64,000 nt of DNA from RFSX01 sp965248155 (lineage in GTDB: Bacteria; Bacteroidota; Bacteroidia; Chitinophagales; Saprospiraceae), in contig CBDFIO010000002.1 of the NCBI GenBank assembly GCA_965248155.1, positions 1,736,001-1,800,000 on the forward strand. Reading direction: 5' to 3'. Numbering within the stretch: position 1 is the stretch's first letter; every line of letters starts with the position of its first letter. Shown one piece after another: positions 25,943 to 33,436 of this stretch. Below the pieces are notes generated by a model. It saw nothing but the letters and a program-made list of their open reading frames with translations. It was not told the DNA's origin and ran no database searches. Position numbers and translations under genes: made by a program.

Positions 25943-27358
25943 CTAATCTTCTTTTTCTTCTCCTTCGTAATAGCTTACCATTGATTGAAGTTCTTTGTTT
26001 AACACCAACTCCGGTTCTATTTCAAAGATAATTTTGTGTTGATCAAATTCCTCTTTAAGCCCTTCTTCAAATGCCATATTAGCTTCCTTAGCATAACCTG
26101 AAAGATAAAGCGCAACGCCCTTACAAAAAAGAAGGTCTGCCCCAAAGGTGAAACTATCAGATTCAGTCAACACCTCTAATGCTTTTTGCTTTTTCCCCAA
26201 TTTAATAAGGAATGAAATATACTCCCTCCAATAATGACTTTGCTCTGGACCGCTTTCAACAGATTTCCTAAAGAAAAATTCAGCTTTTTCAAAACTGCCG
26301 ATAGCATTATGTGCCATAGCTATAGCATGATAATAATCCTCACAGCTATCCTCCAGAGTAATGGCCTTATGATAAGCGTTGATGGCTTTTGACCAATTGT
26401 TTGCTTGAGCATAACAAAGACCAAGCTTGTAATATACTTCGTCGTTGTAAGGATCTAATTTCAATAATTTATTGAGAAGAATTCTTGCTTTATTTAAATG
26501 ACCTAATTGATATTCACATTCGGCCATATTGATAAGAACTTCTTCATTAATTCCAAAAATGTCAATATAGGTTTCGTATATATTTAATGCTCGTTGGAAT
26601 TTTTTCTCCTGAATACAAATATCAGCACAATCAAGATATCCGTTTTCAAAATTTTCTTCAGTTAAGAATGAATATTCAATGGCATCAATCGCTTTTTGAT
26701 ATTCGCCTTCACACGCAAAAGCATGCCCAAGGTTATACCAAGCCAGATAATTAAATGGATGTTCATTAATTATGGTCTGATGAAATTGAATACTTTCTTT
26801 ATACTTTTTTGAAAGCTGCACAGCGAATCCAATCCTTTCAAATGCTTCTTCATTGCCTTGATCAGAAATGATCGCTTTTGTAAGGTTTTCATACATGCCA
26901 TCATAATCCTGCATCACTTCATTGATGAATGATTCGCTTAGATAAACATCTGATAGATCGCCTGAGCTAACATATCTTTTCATGTCATCCAAAATAATAT
27001 TGGCTTGTGCTACTTCACCTTGAAATGCAAGGATTCTAATCTTCAATAAAAGTATATCGTGTTCGTAGGGGGAAATTACTTCAGCTTTGCTCAGAAGCCT
27101 TAATGCTTCTTCATGGAAGTTCGTTTGAAATAGTAATCTGGCTTTAATAATATAAAAGTCAGATCTGAAGCTATATTTTTCAAGTGCCAGATCAGCGACT
27201 TCAATAGCTTTATCATACTGTAACTCCTCTTCGTAAAATCGGATTATTTCTAGAAATGTCTTCTCTTGATAGAGTATATCGTTTCCTCTTTCAAAGTTGG
27301 TTTCAAAATCAGACACAAGGTTTAAAAACGTGACATCACGCTTGGTTCTATGTTCCAT
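25943..27358 (-). CDS. Tetratricopeptide-repeat protein
   Basis: The 471-aa protein is built almost entirely of TPR-type helical hairpins, about ten to eleven of them. Examples are 'YLAWYNLGHAFACEGEYQKA', 'EVYYKLGLCYAQANNWSKA' and 'EDYYHAIAMAHNAIGSFEKA'. An acidic tail follows. There is no signal peptide or membrane helix, so it is probably a cytosolic scaffold. The partners are unknown. It is transcribed on its own. The 310-bp upstream stretch (27359-27668) holds its promoter and the terminator of the neighbouring operon. Confidence 0.85.
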   Translation of the reverse strand: MEHRTKRDVTFLNLVSDFETNFERGNDILYQEKTFLEIIRFYEEELQYDKAIEVADLALEKYSFRSDFYIIKARLLFQTNFHEEALRLLSKAEVISPYEHDILLLKIRILAFQGEVAQANIILDDMKRYVSSGDLSDVYLSESFINEVMQDYDGMYENLTKAIISDQGNEEAFERIGFAVQLSKKYKESIQFHQTIINEHPFNYLAWYNLGHAFACEGEYQKAIDAIEYSFLTEENFENGYLDCADICIQEKKFQRALNIYETYIDIFGINEEVLINMAECEYQLGHLNKARILLNKLLKLDPYNDEVYYKLGLCYAQANNWSKAINAYHKAITLEDSCEDYYHAIAMAHNAIGSFEKAEFFFRKSVESGPEQSHYWREYISFLIKLGKKQKALEVLTESDSFTFGADLLFCKGVALYLSGYAKEANMAFEEGLKEEFDQHKIIFEIEPELVLNKELQSMVSYYEGEEKED

Positions 27359-27668
27359 TAAAACTAGTGTTACTCAGATTATAATTCGCGGTAAATATAA
27401 CCAAATGCGACTATTTTAAAACTTTATACAAAGTTTTTTTTCAACAATGAAACAGAATTATGTCATAAGTTAACTGTCTGATAATCAGCGCAATACAGAT
27501 ATATGGTCTTTTTTGATAAAGCTTAGTTGCTTCATAGTCATTGCTAAATGTATAAGATGCAATCTTTTATATGATCTAAATTATTTTCAAAAAAAGGAAT
27601 TCGAATGATATAGAAATAAAAAAACCACCAATAAACATTAGTGATCTTTTTCCGTAGAAATTTAGAAT
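27359..27668. other. Intergenic region without a gene
   Basis: No credible coding frame is present on either strand. The right end carries the minus-strand terminator at 27614-27645. The left end must hold the promoter of the TPR gene. The middle is AT-rich and shows nothing else I can support. Confidence 0.6.
27614..27645 (-). terminator. Intrinsic terminator after the sigma/anti-sigma cassette
   Basis: On the minus strand ATCACTAAT pairs with ATTGGTGGT (9 positions with wobbles) around GTTT, followed by TTTTTTT. It lies 24 bp after the stop of the Spy-like gene. Confidence 0.7.
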
Positions 27669-28109
27669 TTATCGTCCTTTCTTTTGCATTTTCATTCTCT
27701 TTTGCCCTAATCCTCTCAACATGCGCTCTTTAAATTGCCGATCAAATCGAAAGAACTTTAAAGTTTTTTCTGATCCAATAACAAGCTTCATTTCAGCTAC
27801 ATATTTCTTCTTTAGTGTAAGCGCATCCTCTTCATGTTGTATCATGAATTCAAGGACAGCATCAGGATCATTTGTATTGCTCTCTTCTGCGAATTCCTTT
27901 TTTCCATCCTTCAGGGCATTTAGCTCCAATTTGTAGGCATTGTACAACGGCCAGAAATCTTGAGAAATCTCAGGAGTTAATTCAAGTTGTGCGCTCAGAA
28001 ATGCAATCTTTTGAGATTCGATTTTCTCCCTGATGTTTTCAGTCCTTTCTTGAGCACTAATTGTCAAAATGCCAAATAATAAAATCGTAATAAATGTGAT
28101 TTGTTTCAT
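27669..28109 (-). CDS. Periplasmic Spy/CpxP-like 'sensor of ECF sigma' protein
   Basis: The 146-aa protein has a signal peptide (about residues 1-19, ending TISAQ). An all-helical domain follows with 'SAQLELTPEISQDFWPLYNAY', an LTxxQ-like arrangement seen in Bacteroidota proteins encoded beside ECF sigma factors. A basic C-terminus (KRMKMQKKGR) completes it. It probably binds misfolded protein or an envelope stress signal in the periplasm. It is the last gene of a three-gene cassette with an anti-sigma-like membrane protein and a sigma factor. Confidence 0.78.
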   Translation of the reverse strand: MKQITFITILLFGILTISAQERTENIREKIESQKIAFLSAQLELTPEISQDFWPLYNAYKLELNALKDGKKEFAEESNTNDPDAVLEFMIQHEEDALTLKKKYVAEMKLVIGSEKTLKFFRFDRQFKERMLRGLGQKRMKMQKKGR

Positions 28110-28126
28110 GTTTTTTAAATTAATAA

Positions 28127-28639
28127 TTACAAAATGTCCAGAAGTTCTTGATCTGTCATATTATGTAAAATAGCCTCTTCGTACATTTCTATTTCTTCTG
28201 CGGTTAGATCTTCGAAAAAATCTACTTCTTCTACATCAGCTTCATCTATCATACCAATTAAAGTTGTATTGTCAATCTCATCAATATTATCTACATAAAA
28301 TTCATAAACATCCATAAGTTCCAATTCATCTTCTGTCGCTGAATTTATGTTATTGAAAAAAGTTAGTCCAAATCCAGCTAATAGAATGAATGATGCTGCA
28401 GCAACATAAGGCATAAGCTTTCTCAGAATCCTGGTTTTTGGTTTTGAGTCTATGTCTAAGCTTCTATAAAAATTTTCCAAATACTGATCCGGCATTTGGT
28501 AAGATGCTTTTTGGCTTATTGAAAATAATAAGGGCGCTTCAGATTGAACATCATCTTCAAGAAGATTAATACCCTCAATTATTTTTTGTGGAAAATCTTC
28601 AAAATATTTATTTGGTATGTTGTCTTTATTTATAGACAT
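28127..28639 (-). CDS. Single-pass membrane protein, probable anti-sigma factor
   Basis: The 170-aa protein has a cytoplasmic N-terminal region (about residues 1-85) and one membrane helix ('YVAAASFILLAGFGLTFF', about 88-106). A strongly acidic C-terminal part follows ('EVDFFEDLTAEEIEMYEEAI'). It has no recognisable ZAS cysteine/histidine motif. Its start overlaps the end of the upstream sigma gene by 14 bases, so the two are coupled. The topology and position fit an anti-sigma factor that holds the sigma factor at the membrane. That role is inferred from context. Confidence 0.7.
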   Translation of the reverse strand: MSINKDNIPNKYFEDFPQKIIEGINLLEDDVQSEAPLLFSISQKASYQMPDQYLENFYRSLDIDSKPKTRILRKLMPYVAAASFILLAGFGLTFFNNINSATEDELELMDVYEFYVDNIDEIDNTTLIGMIDEADVEEVDFFEDLTAEEIEMYEEAILHNMTDQELLDIL

Positions 28640-29159
28640 AATCTATATTATCTTCTAAGTAGTTTTCTATTTTTTTCACCGCATGATGAAATGAAGCTTT
28701 CAAGGCACCTACCGATGTACTTAAAATCTCCGAAATGTCAGCGTAACTTAATTCATCAAAATATCTCATATTAAATACGATCTTTTGTTTTTCCGGTAAT
28801 GTTTCAATCGCTTTTACAAGAATAATTTGAGCTTCTTCAGCATTAAAATAATTATCAGCTTTTAGCTTATTTTCCCAAAATTCAAGATGATCTTCCAATT
28901 CCAGAACTTTGTGTTTTTTCTTCTTATTTAAAAAGCTTATAGCTTCATTATGGGCTATCCGATACATCCAGGTATACAATTTAGATTCGGATTTAAATCC
29001 TTTTATATTCTTAAATATCTTTATAAATGTGTTCTGTAACACATCATCAGCATCTTCATGAAAATGAACCATTCTCCTGACATTCCAGTATAATCTTTCC
29101 TGATACTCCGTGACCAATAACTTAAATCCCCGATCAAAATTCTGATCGTTAGCTATCAT
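28626..29159 (-). CDS. ECF-type RNA polymerase sigma factor
   Basis: The 177-aa protein shows sigma region 2 with 'HEDADDVLQNTFIKIFKNI' and 'LYTWMYRIAHNEAISFLNK'. Region 4 has 'LPEKQKIVFNMRYFDELSY' followed by the helix-turn-helix 'DISEILSTSVGALKASFHHA'. It is the first gene of a sigma/anti-sigma/Spy-like cassette. A 20-bp perfect palindrome lies 24-43 bp upstream of its start and may be its control site. Confidence 0.92.
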   Translation of the reverse strand: MIANDQNFDRGFKLLVTEYQERLYWNVRRMVHFHEDADDVLQNTFIKIFKNIKGFKSESKLYTWMYRIAHNEAISFLNKKKKHKVLELEDHLEFWENKLKADNYFNAEEAQIILVKAIETLPEKQKIVFNMRYFDELSYADISEILSTSVGALKASFHHAVKKIENYLEDNIDYVYK

Positions 29160-29182
29160 CTGAAGTATCTGGATATCTTTTT

Positions 29183-29202
29183 GTCCATTGAATTCAATGG
29201 AC
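29183..29202. promoter_or_regulatory. 20-bp perfect palindrome in a divergent promoter region
   Basis: GTCCATTGAA followed by its exact reverse complement TTCAATGGAC lies between the divergently transcribed sigma gene (start 29159) and nitroreductase gene (start 29302). Neither strand has a T-run next to it, so a terminator is unlikely. It looks like an operator for a homodimeric regulator. Confidence 0.5.
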
Positions 29203-29301
29203 TATAACACTAAGACTTAAAAAAACAATAATGGTTTAAAATAAATATCGACTATTTTAACCTTCAAGAAAAAGATCATCCAACAAAAGTGAAATTTAGT
29301 T

Positions 29302-29880
29302 ATGGACTATCCCCTTTATATTAATCAGATAATTAGTAATCGACATTCTGTGTATCCTGTTTCTTTTACAGGAGAAACAATCGATGATAAAATCATTCAC
29401 CAGCTTTTAGAGAATGCCAATTGCGCCCCTTCTCATAAGAAAACCTATCCCTGGCGGTTCATAGTTTATTCTGATAAAGCGCGTATTAAATTGAGTAATT
29501 ATTCTTCAGAATGGTATCGCAATAATACTCCTGTCGAAAATTTTTCAGAACATAAATATCTGAGAACAAAAAATAAGGCACTAAAATCAAGCCATGTCAT
29601 CGCAATTATAATGCATAGACACAAAGAACTGCTTCCAGAATGGGAAGCAGTTGCTGCAGTTTCCTGTGCTGTTCAAAACATGTGGTTGAGCTGTTCTGCA
29701 TATGGTTTAGGAGCATATTGGAGTTCGCCAAATTTTGCTGTAAAAGGAGATGAATTTTTTGAGCTCACTCCGGATCAAAGATGTTTGGGCCTATTCTATA
29801 TTGGAAAAAAGATAGAGGGATTGAATGAAAAAAAGAGGGAGTCACTAATTGGCGAAAACATCAAATGGTTGAAAGCCTAA
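29302..29880 (+). CDS. Nitroreductase-family flavoprotein
   Basis: The 192-aa protein has the NTR FMN-binding start 'SNRHSVYPVSF' (family norm RRSxR), 'NCAPSHKKTYPWRFIVYSD', a helix 'AVQNMWLSCSAYGLGAYWSS' and 'LGLFYIGKK'. Such enzymes reduce nitro or quinone compounds with NAD(P)H via FMN, and the natural substrate is not predictable. It is divergent from the ECF sigma cassette and may share the palindromic site. Confidence 0.9.
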   Translation: MDYPLYINQIISNRHSVYPVSFTGETIDDKIIHQLLENANCAPSHKKTYPWRFIVYSDKARIKLSNYSSEWYRNNTPVENFSEHKYLRTKNKALKSSHVIAIIMHRHKELLPEWEAVAAVSCAVQNMWLSCSAYGLGAYWSSPNFAVKGDEFFELTPDQRCLGLFYIGKKIEGLNEKKRESLIGENIKWLKA

Positions 29881-30005
29881 ATATTAATAAAAAAATGATC
29901 AATGCAATTCTGTTAAAGGTGGAATTAGGCAATTAAAATTTTATTAAAGCAAATAAATAACAATTATTATTAATGTTTATTCTCTAATTAACTAAACAAA
30001 TACAA

Positions 30006-30293
30006 ATGACTGCATTAATAATCAACTTACTTAGTGGCGCTATTGGTGGCAACTTGGTCGGCAAGTTTATGAAAGATAGTTCCCTAGGCATTCTTTGGAA
30101 TTCTGTTATTGGAATTATGGGAGGAGGACTTGGAGGAAAACTTATCGGAATGGCATCTCCAGCAATAGCAGCTGCGGCTTCTAGTGGGTCTATGGATTTA
30201 ACGAGTATTCTAGGTAGTGTTGCTGGAGGTGGAGTTGGAGGAGGTGTCTTGATGGTTATTATAGGATTCGCCAAAAAAGCAATGACGAAATAA
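30006..30293 (+). CDS. Small glycine-zipper membrane protein
   Basis: The 95-aa protein is rich in Gly and Ala with repeated GxxxG spacing ('SGAIGGNLVGKFM', 'GIMGGGLGGKLIGM', 'GSVAGGGVGGGVLM'). It has three hydrophobic segments and a short basic tail. It resembles GlsB/transglycosylase-associated or DUF-type small membrane proteins only in composition. The function is unknown. It is followed by a good terminator. Confidence 0.65.
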   Translation: MTALIINLLSGAIGGNLVGKFMKDSSLGILWNSVIGIMGGGLGGKLIGMASPAIAAAASSGSMDLTSILGSVAGGGVGGGVLMVIIGFAKKAMTK

Positions 30294-30318
30294 TAAAATC
30301 AAATTTATGTCATCTAAT

Positions 30319-30346
30319 GCCTGGATTAATTCCGGGCTTTTGTTTT
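30319..30346 (+). terminator. Intrinsic terminator after the glycine-zipper gene
   Basis: GCCTGGA and TCCGGGC form a 7-bp stem around TTAAT, followed by TTTTGTTTTATT. It reaches the stop codon of the convergent ferredoxin gene. Confidence 0.75.
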
Positions 30347-30674
30347 ATTCGTCAGTAGGTGCCAACTTTAACTCAAGGCCTTGAAGAGCATTATTTAGTT
30401 TAATCTGACAGCTCAATCGACTATTATTTTCCACAAAGAAAGCCTGATCCAACATATCTTCTTCATCATCAGAACGGTCAAATATTTCATGATCAGAAAG
30501 AATATAACAATGACATGAAGCACATAAAGCCATACCGCCACAAGTTCCTTCTACAGGTAACTCATAGGCTTTCATCAATTCCATTACATTGAGATTCATG
30601 TCGGTAGGTCCTTCAAGAATATGCTCCTGATCTTCTCTGTCAATTACGCGTATTTTAATTTTGTTATTCTCCAA
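30345..30674 (-). CDS. Adrenodoxin-type 2Fe-2S ferredoxin
   Basis: The 109-aa protein has the cluster motif C-x5-C-x2-C in 'GTCGGMALCASCHCY' (residues about 40-52), with a distal Cys in 'SRLSCQIKL'. A beta-grasp N-terminus ('KIRVIDREDQEHILEG') precedes it. It carries one [2Fe-2S] cluster and acts as a soluble electron carrier. It lies 2 nt after the ferredoxin reductase-like gene, and the pair is probably a dedicated redox chain. Confidence 0.92.
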   Translation of the reverse strand: MENNKIKIRVIDREDQEHILEGPTDMNLNVMELMKAYELPVEGTCGGMALCASCHCYILSDHEIFDRSDDEEDMLDQAFFVENNSRLSCQIKLNNALQGLELKLAPTDE

Positions 30675-30676
30675 TT

Positions 30677-31681
30677 TTATAATCCCTCTATACCTGTAAC
30701 AGTTGTGTATTTGAAACTTAATTTTTGATCTGGATAGATTATCTTAAATGCAGATTGAACCATAAGTGTTGCTTCGTGAAATCCTGAAAGAATGAGTTTA
30801 AGTTTTCCCGGATAAGTATTTATATCTCCAATTGCAAAAATGCCAGCGATATTGGTGCTATAGTCGAATGTATCAACTTCTATAGCATTTTTGTAAATAT
30901 TAAGTCCCCAGTCTGCAATAGGTCCTAATTTTGGCGTTAAGCCAAAGAGAGGAATAAAGTAATCTGCTTTTAATTCCAAGTCTCCTTGTTCTTTAGTTTT
31001 AACAACGAGTGAGTTTAACTTATCAGTTCCCTTGATAGAGCTTACTTGTGCATTGGCAATAAGATTCAACTTATCAGTTTCAGCTAATTTCATGACTTTG
31101 TCAACACTGTCAAGAGCCCCTCGAAAAGACGATCTTCTATGGATAAGAGTAGTCTTATTAGCAATATGAGATAATTCGATTGCCCAGTCCAGAGCAGAAT
31201 CTCCTCCACCGGCAATGACTATGTTTTGACCTTTATATTTTTCAGGATCTTTTATAATATAATCTATACCGCGATCTTCAAATTGTGAAATATTCTCTAA
31301 TGGTAGTTTGCGAGGTTCAAAGCAGCCAAGGCCACCTGCTATAGCAATGACCGAAGATTTGATAACTGTTCCTTTATTACTTGTTGTAATAAACCCACCT
31401 TCTTCTGATTTTTCAATCGTTTCTGCCCTTTCACCTAAAGTAAATCCAGATTTGAAAGGACGAATCTGCTCCATAAGATTGTCGACCAATTGACCTGCAA
31501 GAATTGAAGGAAAGCCAGGCACATCGTAAATAGGCTTCTTAGGATAAATTTCAGATAGTTGACCTCCGGGTTGAGCTAAAACATCAATAATATGACATTT
31601 TAATTTCAACAAACCAGCTTCAAAAACAGTGAATAATCCACATGGTCCAGCTCCAATAATCAATATGTCTGTTTTGATCAT
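30677..31681 (-). CDS. Thioredoxin-reductase-type ferredoxin/flavodoxin-NADP reductase
   Basis: The 334-aa flavoprotein has FAD motif 'IIGAGPCGLFTVFEAG' at the N-terminus, NADP motif 'IVIAGGGDSALDWAIEL' near residue 155 and a C-terminal FAD motif 'GIFAIGDINTYPGK'. The redox CxxC of true thioredoxin reductases is absent, as in the TrxR-like ferredoxin-NADP reductases. Coupling to the adjacent ferredoxin gene supports that role. Confidence 0.92.
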   Translation of the reverse strand: MIKTDILIIGAGPCGLFTVFEAGLLKLKCHIIDVLAQPGGQLSEIYPKKPIYDVPGFPSILAGQLVDNLMEQIRPFKSGFTLGERAETIEKSEEGGFITTSNKGTVIKSSVIAIAGGLGCFEPRKLPLENISQFEDRGIDYIIKDPEKYKGQNIVIAGGGDSALDWAIELSHIANKTTLIHRRSSFRGALDSVDKVMKLAETDKLNLIANAQVSSIKGTDKLNSLVVKTKEQGDLELKADYFIPLFGLTPKLGPIADWGLNIYKNAIEVDTFDYSTNIAGIFAIGDINTYPGKLKLILSGFHEATLMVQSAFKIIYPDQKLSFKYTTVTGIEGL

Positions 31682-31813
31682 GAATGCAAAAGTATTTTTT
31701 ATTACTCAATAAGGCTAGTTCTAAGAATTGTTTATAGTATTTTAGAATAATCATTAGTAACAAAGCACCACAACTACATATTGTGTTTTTGTGGTGTAAT
31801 AAAGAATGCTTCC

Positions 31814-33370
31814 ATGTTAGTAAAAACTTACGCTGCCGCCGTACAAGGCGTTGAAGCCCGTAAAATTATTGTTGAAGTCAATGCAGGCGGAACAGTCGCC
31901 GCGGGTAAAAACATGTATTTTCTGGTAGGACTTCCAGATAATGCTGTTAAAGAAGGATTTCAAAGAATCGAAGCCGCAACAAAAAACATCGGCTATAAAA
32001 TTCCAAGAATTAAACTTGTCGTCAATCTTGCTCCGGCAGATATAAGAAAGGAAGGTTCAGCATATGACCTTCCAATTGCTTTAGGAATATTATCGGCAAC
32101 GTTTCAAGTCGATTTACCCCATCTCTCACAATACATGATTATTGGCGAGCTGGCTCTGGATGGTGGACTCAGACCTATCAAAGGGGCTTTACCAATTGCA
32201 ATTCAAGCTAAGAGGGACAATTTGAATGGTCTCATTTTGCCTATCCAAAATGCGAGAGAAGCAGCTATTGTTAAAGATCTCAATGTATATGGAGTTCACA
32301 ATCTGGAAGAAGCCATTTCTGTTGTTCAGGAACTTGGTGTCATAGAGTCTTATACATACGACACCGAAGCCGACTTGAATACAAAAGAGCACAAATACAA
32401 ATTGGACTTTTCTGATGTAAAAGGTCAGGAGAATATCAAGAGAGCTCTTGAGATAGCGGCTGCTGGAAGCCACAATGCCATATTGATAGGTCCACCGGGT
32501 GCTGGAAAAACAATGTTGGCAAGAAGATTACCAACAATACTTCCGATGCTGGATCTGAATGAAGCCCTTGAAACAACTAAGATTCATTCCGTTGCCGGAT
32601 TATTGGGAACAGAAGCTTCATTGGTAATAGAAAGGCCATTCCGTTCTCCACACCATACCATTAGCGATGTTGCTCTTGTAGGAGGAGGATCTAACCCTAA
32701 TCCCGGGGAAATTTCACTTGCACATAATGGTGTCCTGTTTTTGGATGAACTCCCGGAGTTCAAACGGTCTGTTCTTGAAGTACTGCGACAACCAATGGAA
32801 CAAAGGAAGGTGACAATCAGCCGAGCAAAAATATCTGTTGATTATCCAGCTTCATTTATGTTGGTGGCTTCAATGAACCCATGCCCTTGTGGATTCTATA
32901 ATCACCCGGAAAAAGATTGTGTCTGTGGCCCGGGGGTTGTAAAAAAATATCTCAACAAAATATCTGGACCACTTCTGGATCGGATTGATTTACATGTTGA
33001 AGTCACTCCGGTATCGTATGATGAATTAGCAAAGTATCAGTTGACTTCTGAAAAAAGTGGAGATATTTCTCAGCGTGTCACGAAGGCCAGATTAATTCAG
33101 GCTGAACGGTTTGAGCTGTTCAAGGAGATCCATAGCAATGCACAAATGCCAAGTAGAATGGTCAGGGAAGTTTGTGTTCTTGATGATGATGGGAAGGCGC
33201 TTCTAAAAACAGCAATGAGCAAGTTGCAATTATCGGCTCGTGCTTTTGATCGTATTCTTAAAGTTGCAAGAACAGTTGCCGATCTTGGTCATAGTTCAAA
33301 CATTGAACCTAATCACCTTGCAGAAGCTATCCAATACAGAAGTCTTGACAGGGAAGGATGGGCGGGGTGA
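31814..33370 (+). CDS. YifB/ComM-family Mg-chelatase-like AAA+ ATPase
   Basis: I use the ATG at 31814 because the family begins MLVKTYAAAVQGVEA; a longer TTG-started frame is not needed. The roughly 518-aa protein has an N-terminal ChlI-like domain ('FLVGLPDNAVKEGFQRI'), Walker A 'IGPPGAGKTMLARRLP' and the chelatase motif 'NPNPGEISLAHNGVLFLDEL'. Cysteines lie in 'NPCPCGFYNHPEKDCVCGPG', and the C-terminal sensor is 'QLSARAFDRILKVARTVADL'. ComM helicases promote branch migration in natural transformation. No competence genes are adjacent. Confidence 0.93.
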   Translation: MLVKTYAAAVQGVEARKIIVEVNAGGTVAAGKNMYFLVGLPDNAVKEGFQRIEAATKNIGYKIPRIKLVVNLAPADIRKEGSAYDLPIALGILSATFQVDLPHLSQYMIIGELALDGGLRPIKGALPIAIQAKRDNLNGLILPIQNAREAAIVKDLNVYGVHNLEEAISVVQELGVIESYTYDTEADLNTKEHKYKLDFSDVKGQENIKRALEIAAAGSHNAILIGPPGAGKTMLARRLPTILPMLDLNEALETTKIHSVAGLLGTEASLVIERPFRSPHHTISDVALVGGGSNPNPGEISLAHNGVLFLDELPEFKRSVLEVLRQPMEQRKVTISRAKISVDYPASFMLVASMNPCPCGFYNHPEKDCVCGPGVVKKYLNKISGPLLDRIDLHVEVTPVSYDELAKYQLTSEKSGDISQRVTKARLIQAERFELFKEIHSNAQMPSRMVREVCVLDDDGKALLKTAMSKLQLSARAFDRILKVARTVADLGHSSNIEPNHLAEAIQYRSLDREGWAG

Positions 33371-33436
33371 TCAATTTTAAATTTAGAATCGCAGGCAACG
33401 TTGAAAAGCATTAATTGTATCTTAGAAGAGAAGTAC

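Noticed and set aside
29183..29202. Palindrome as an intrinsic terminator
   Set aside because: No T-run follows on either strand and both neighbouring genes start, rather than end, here.
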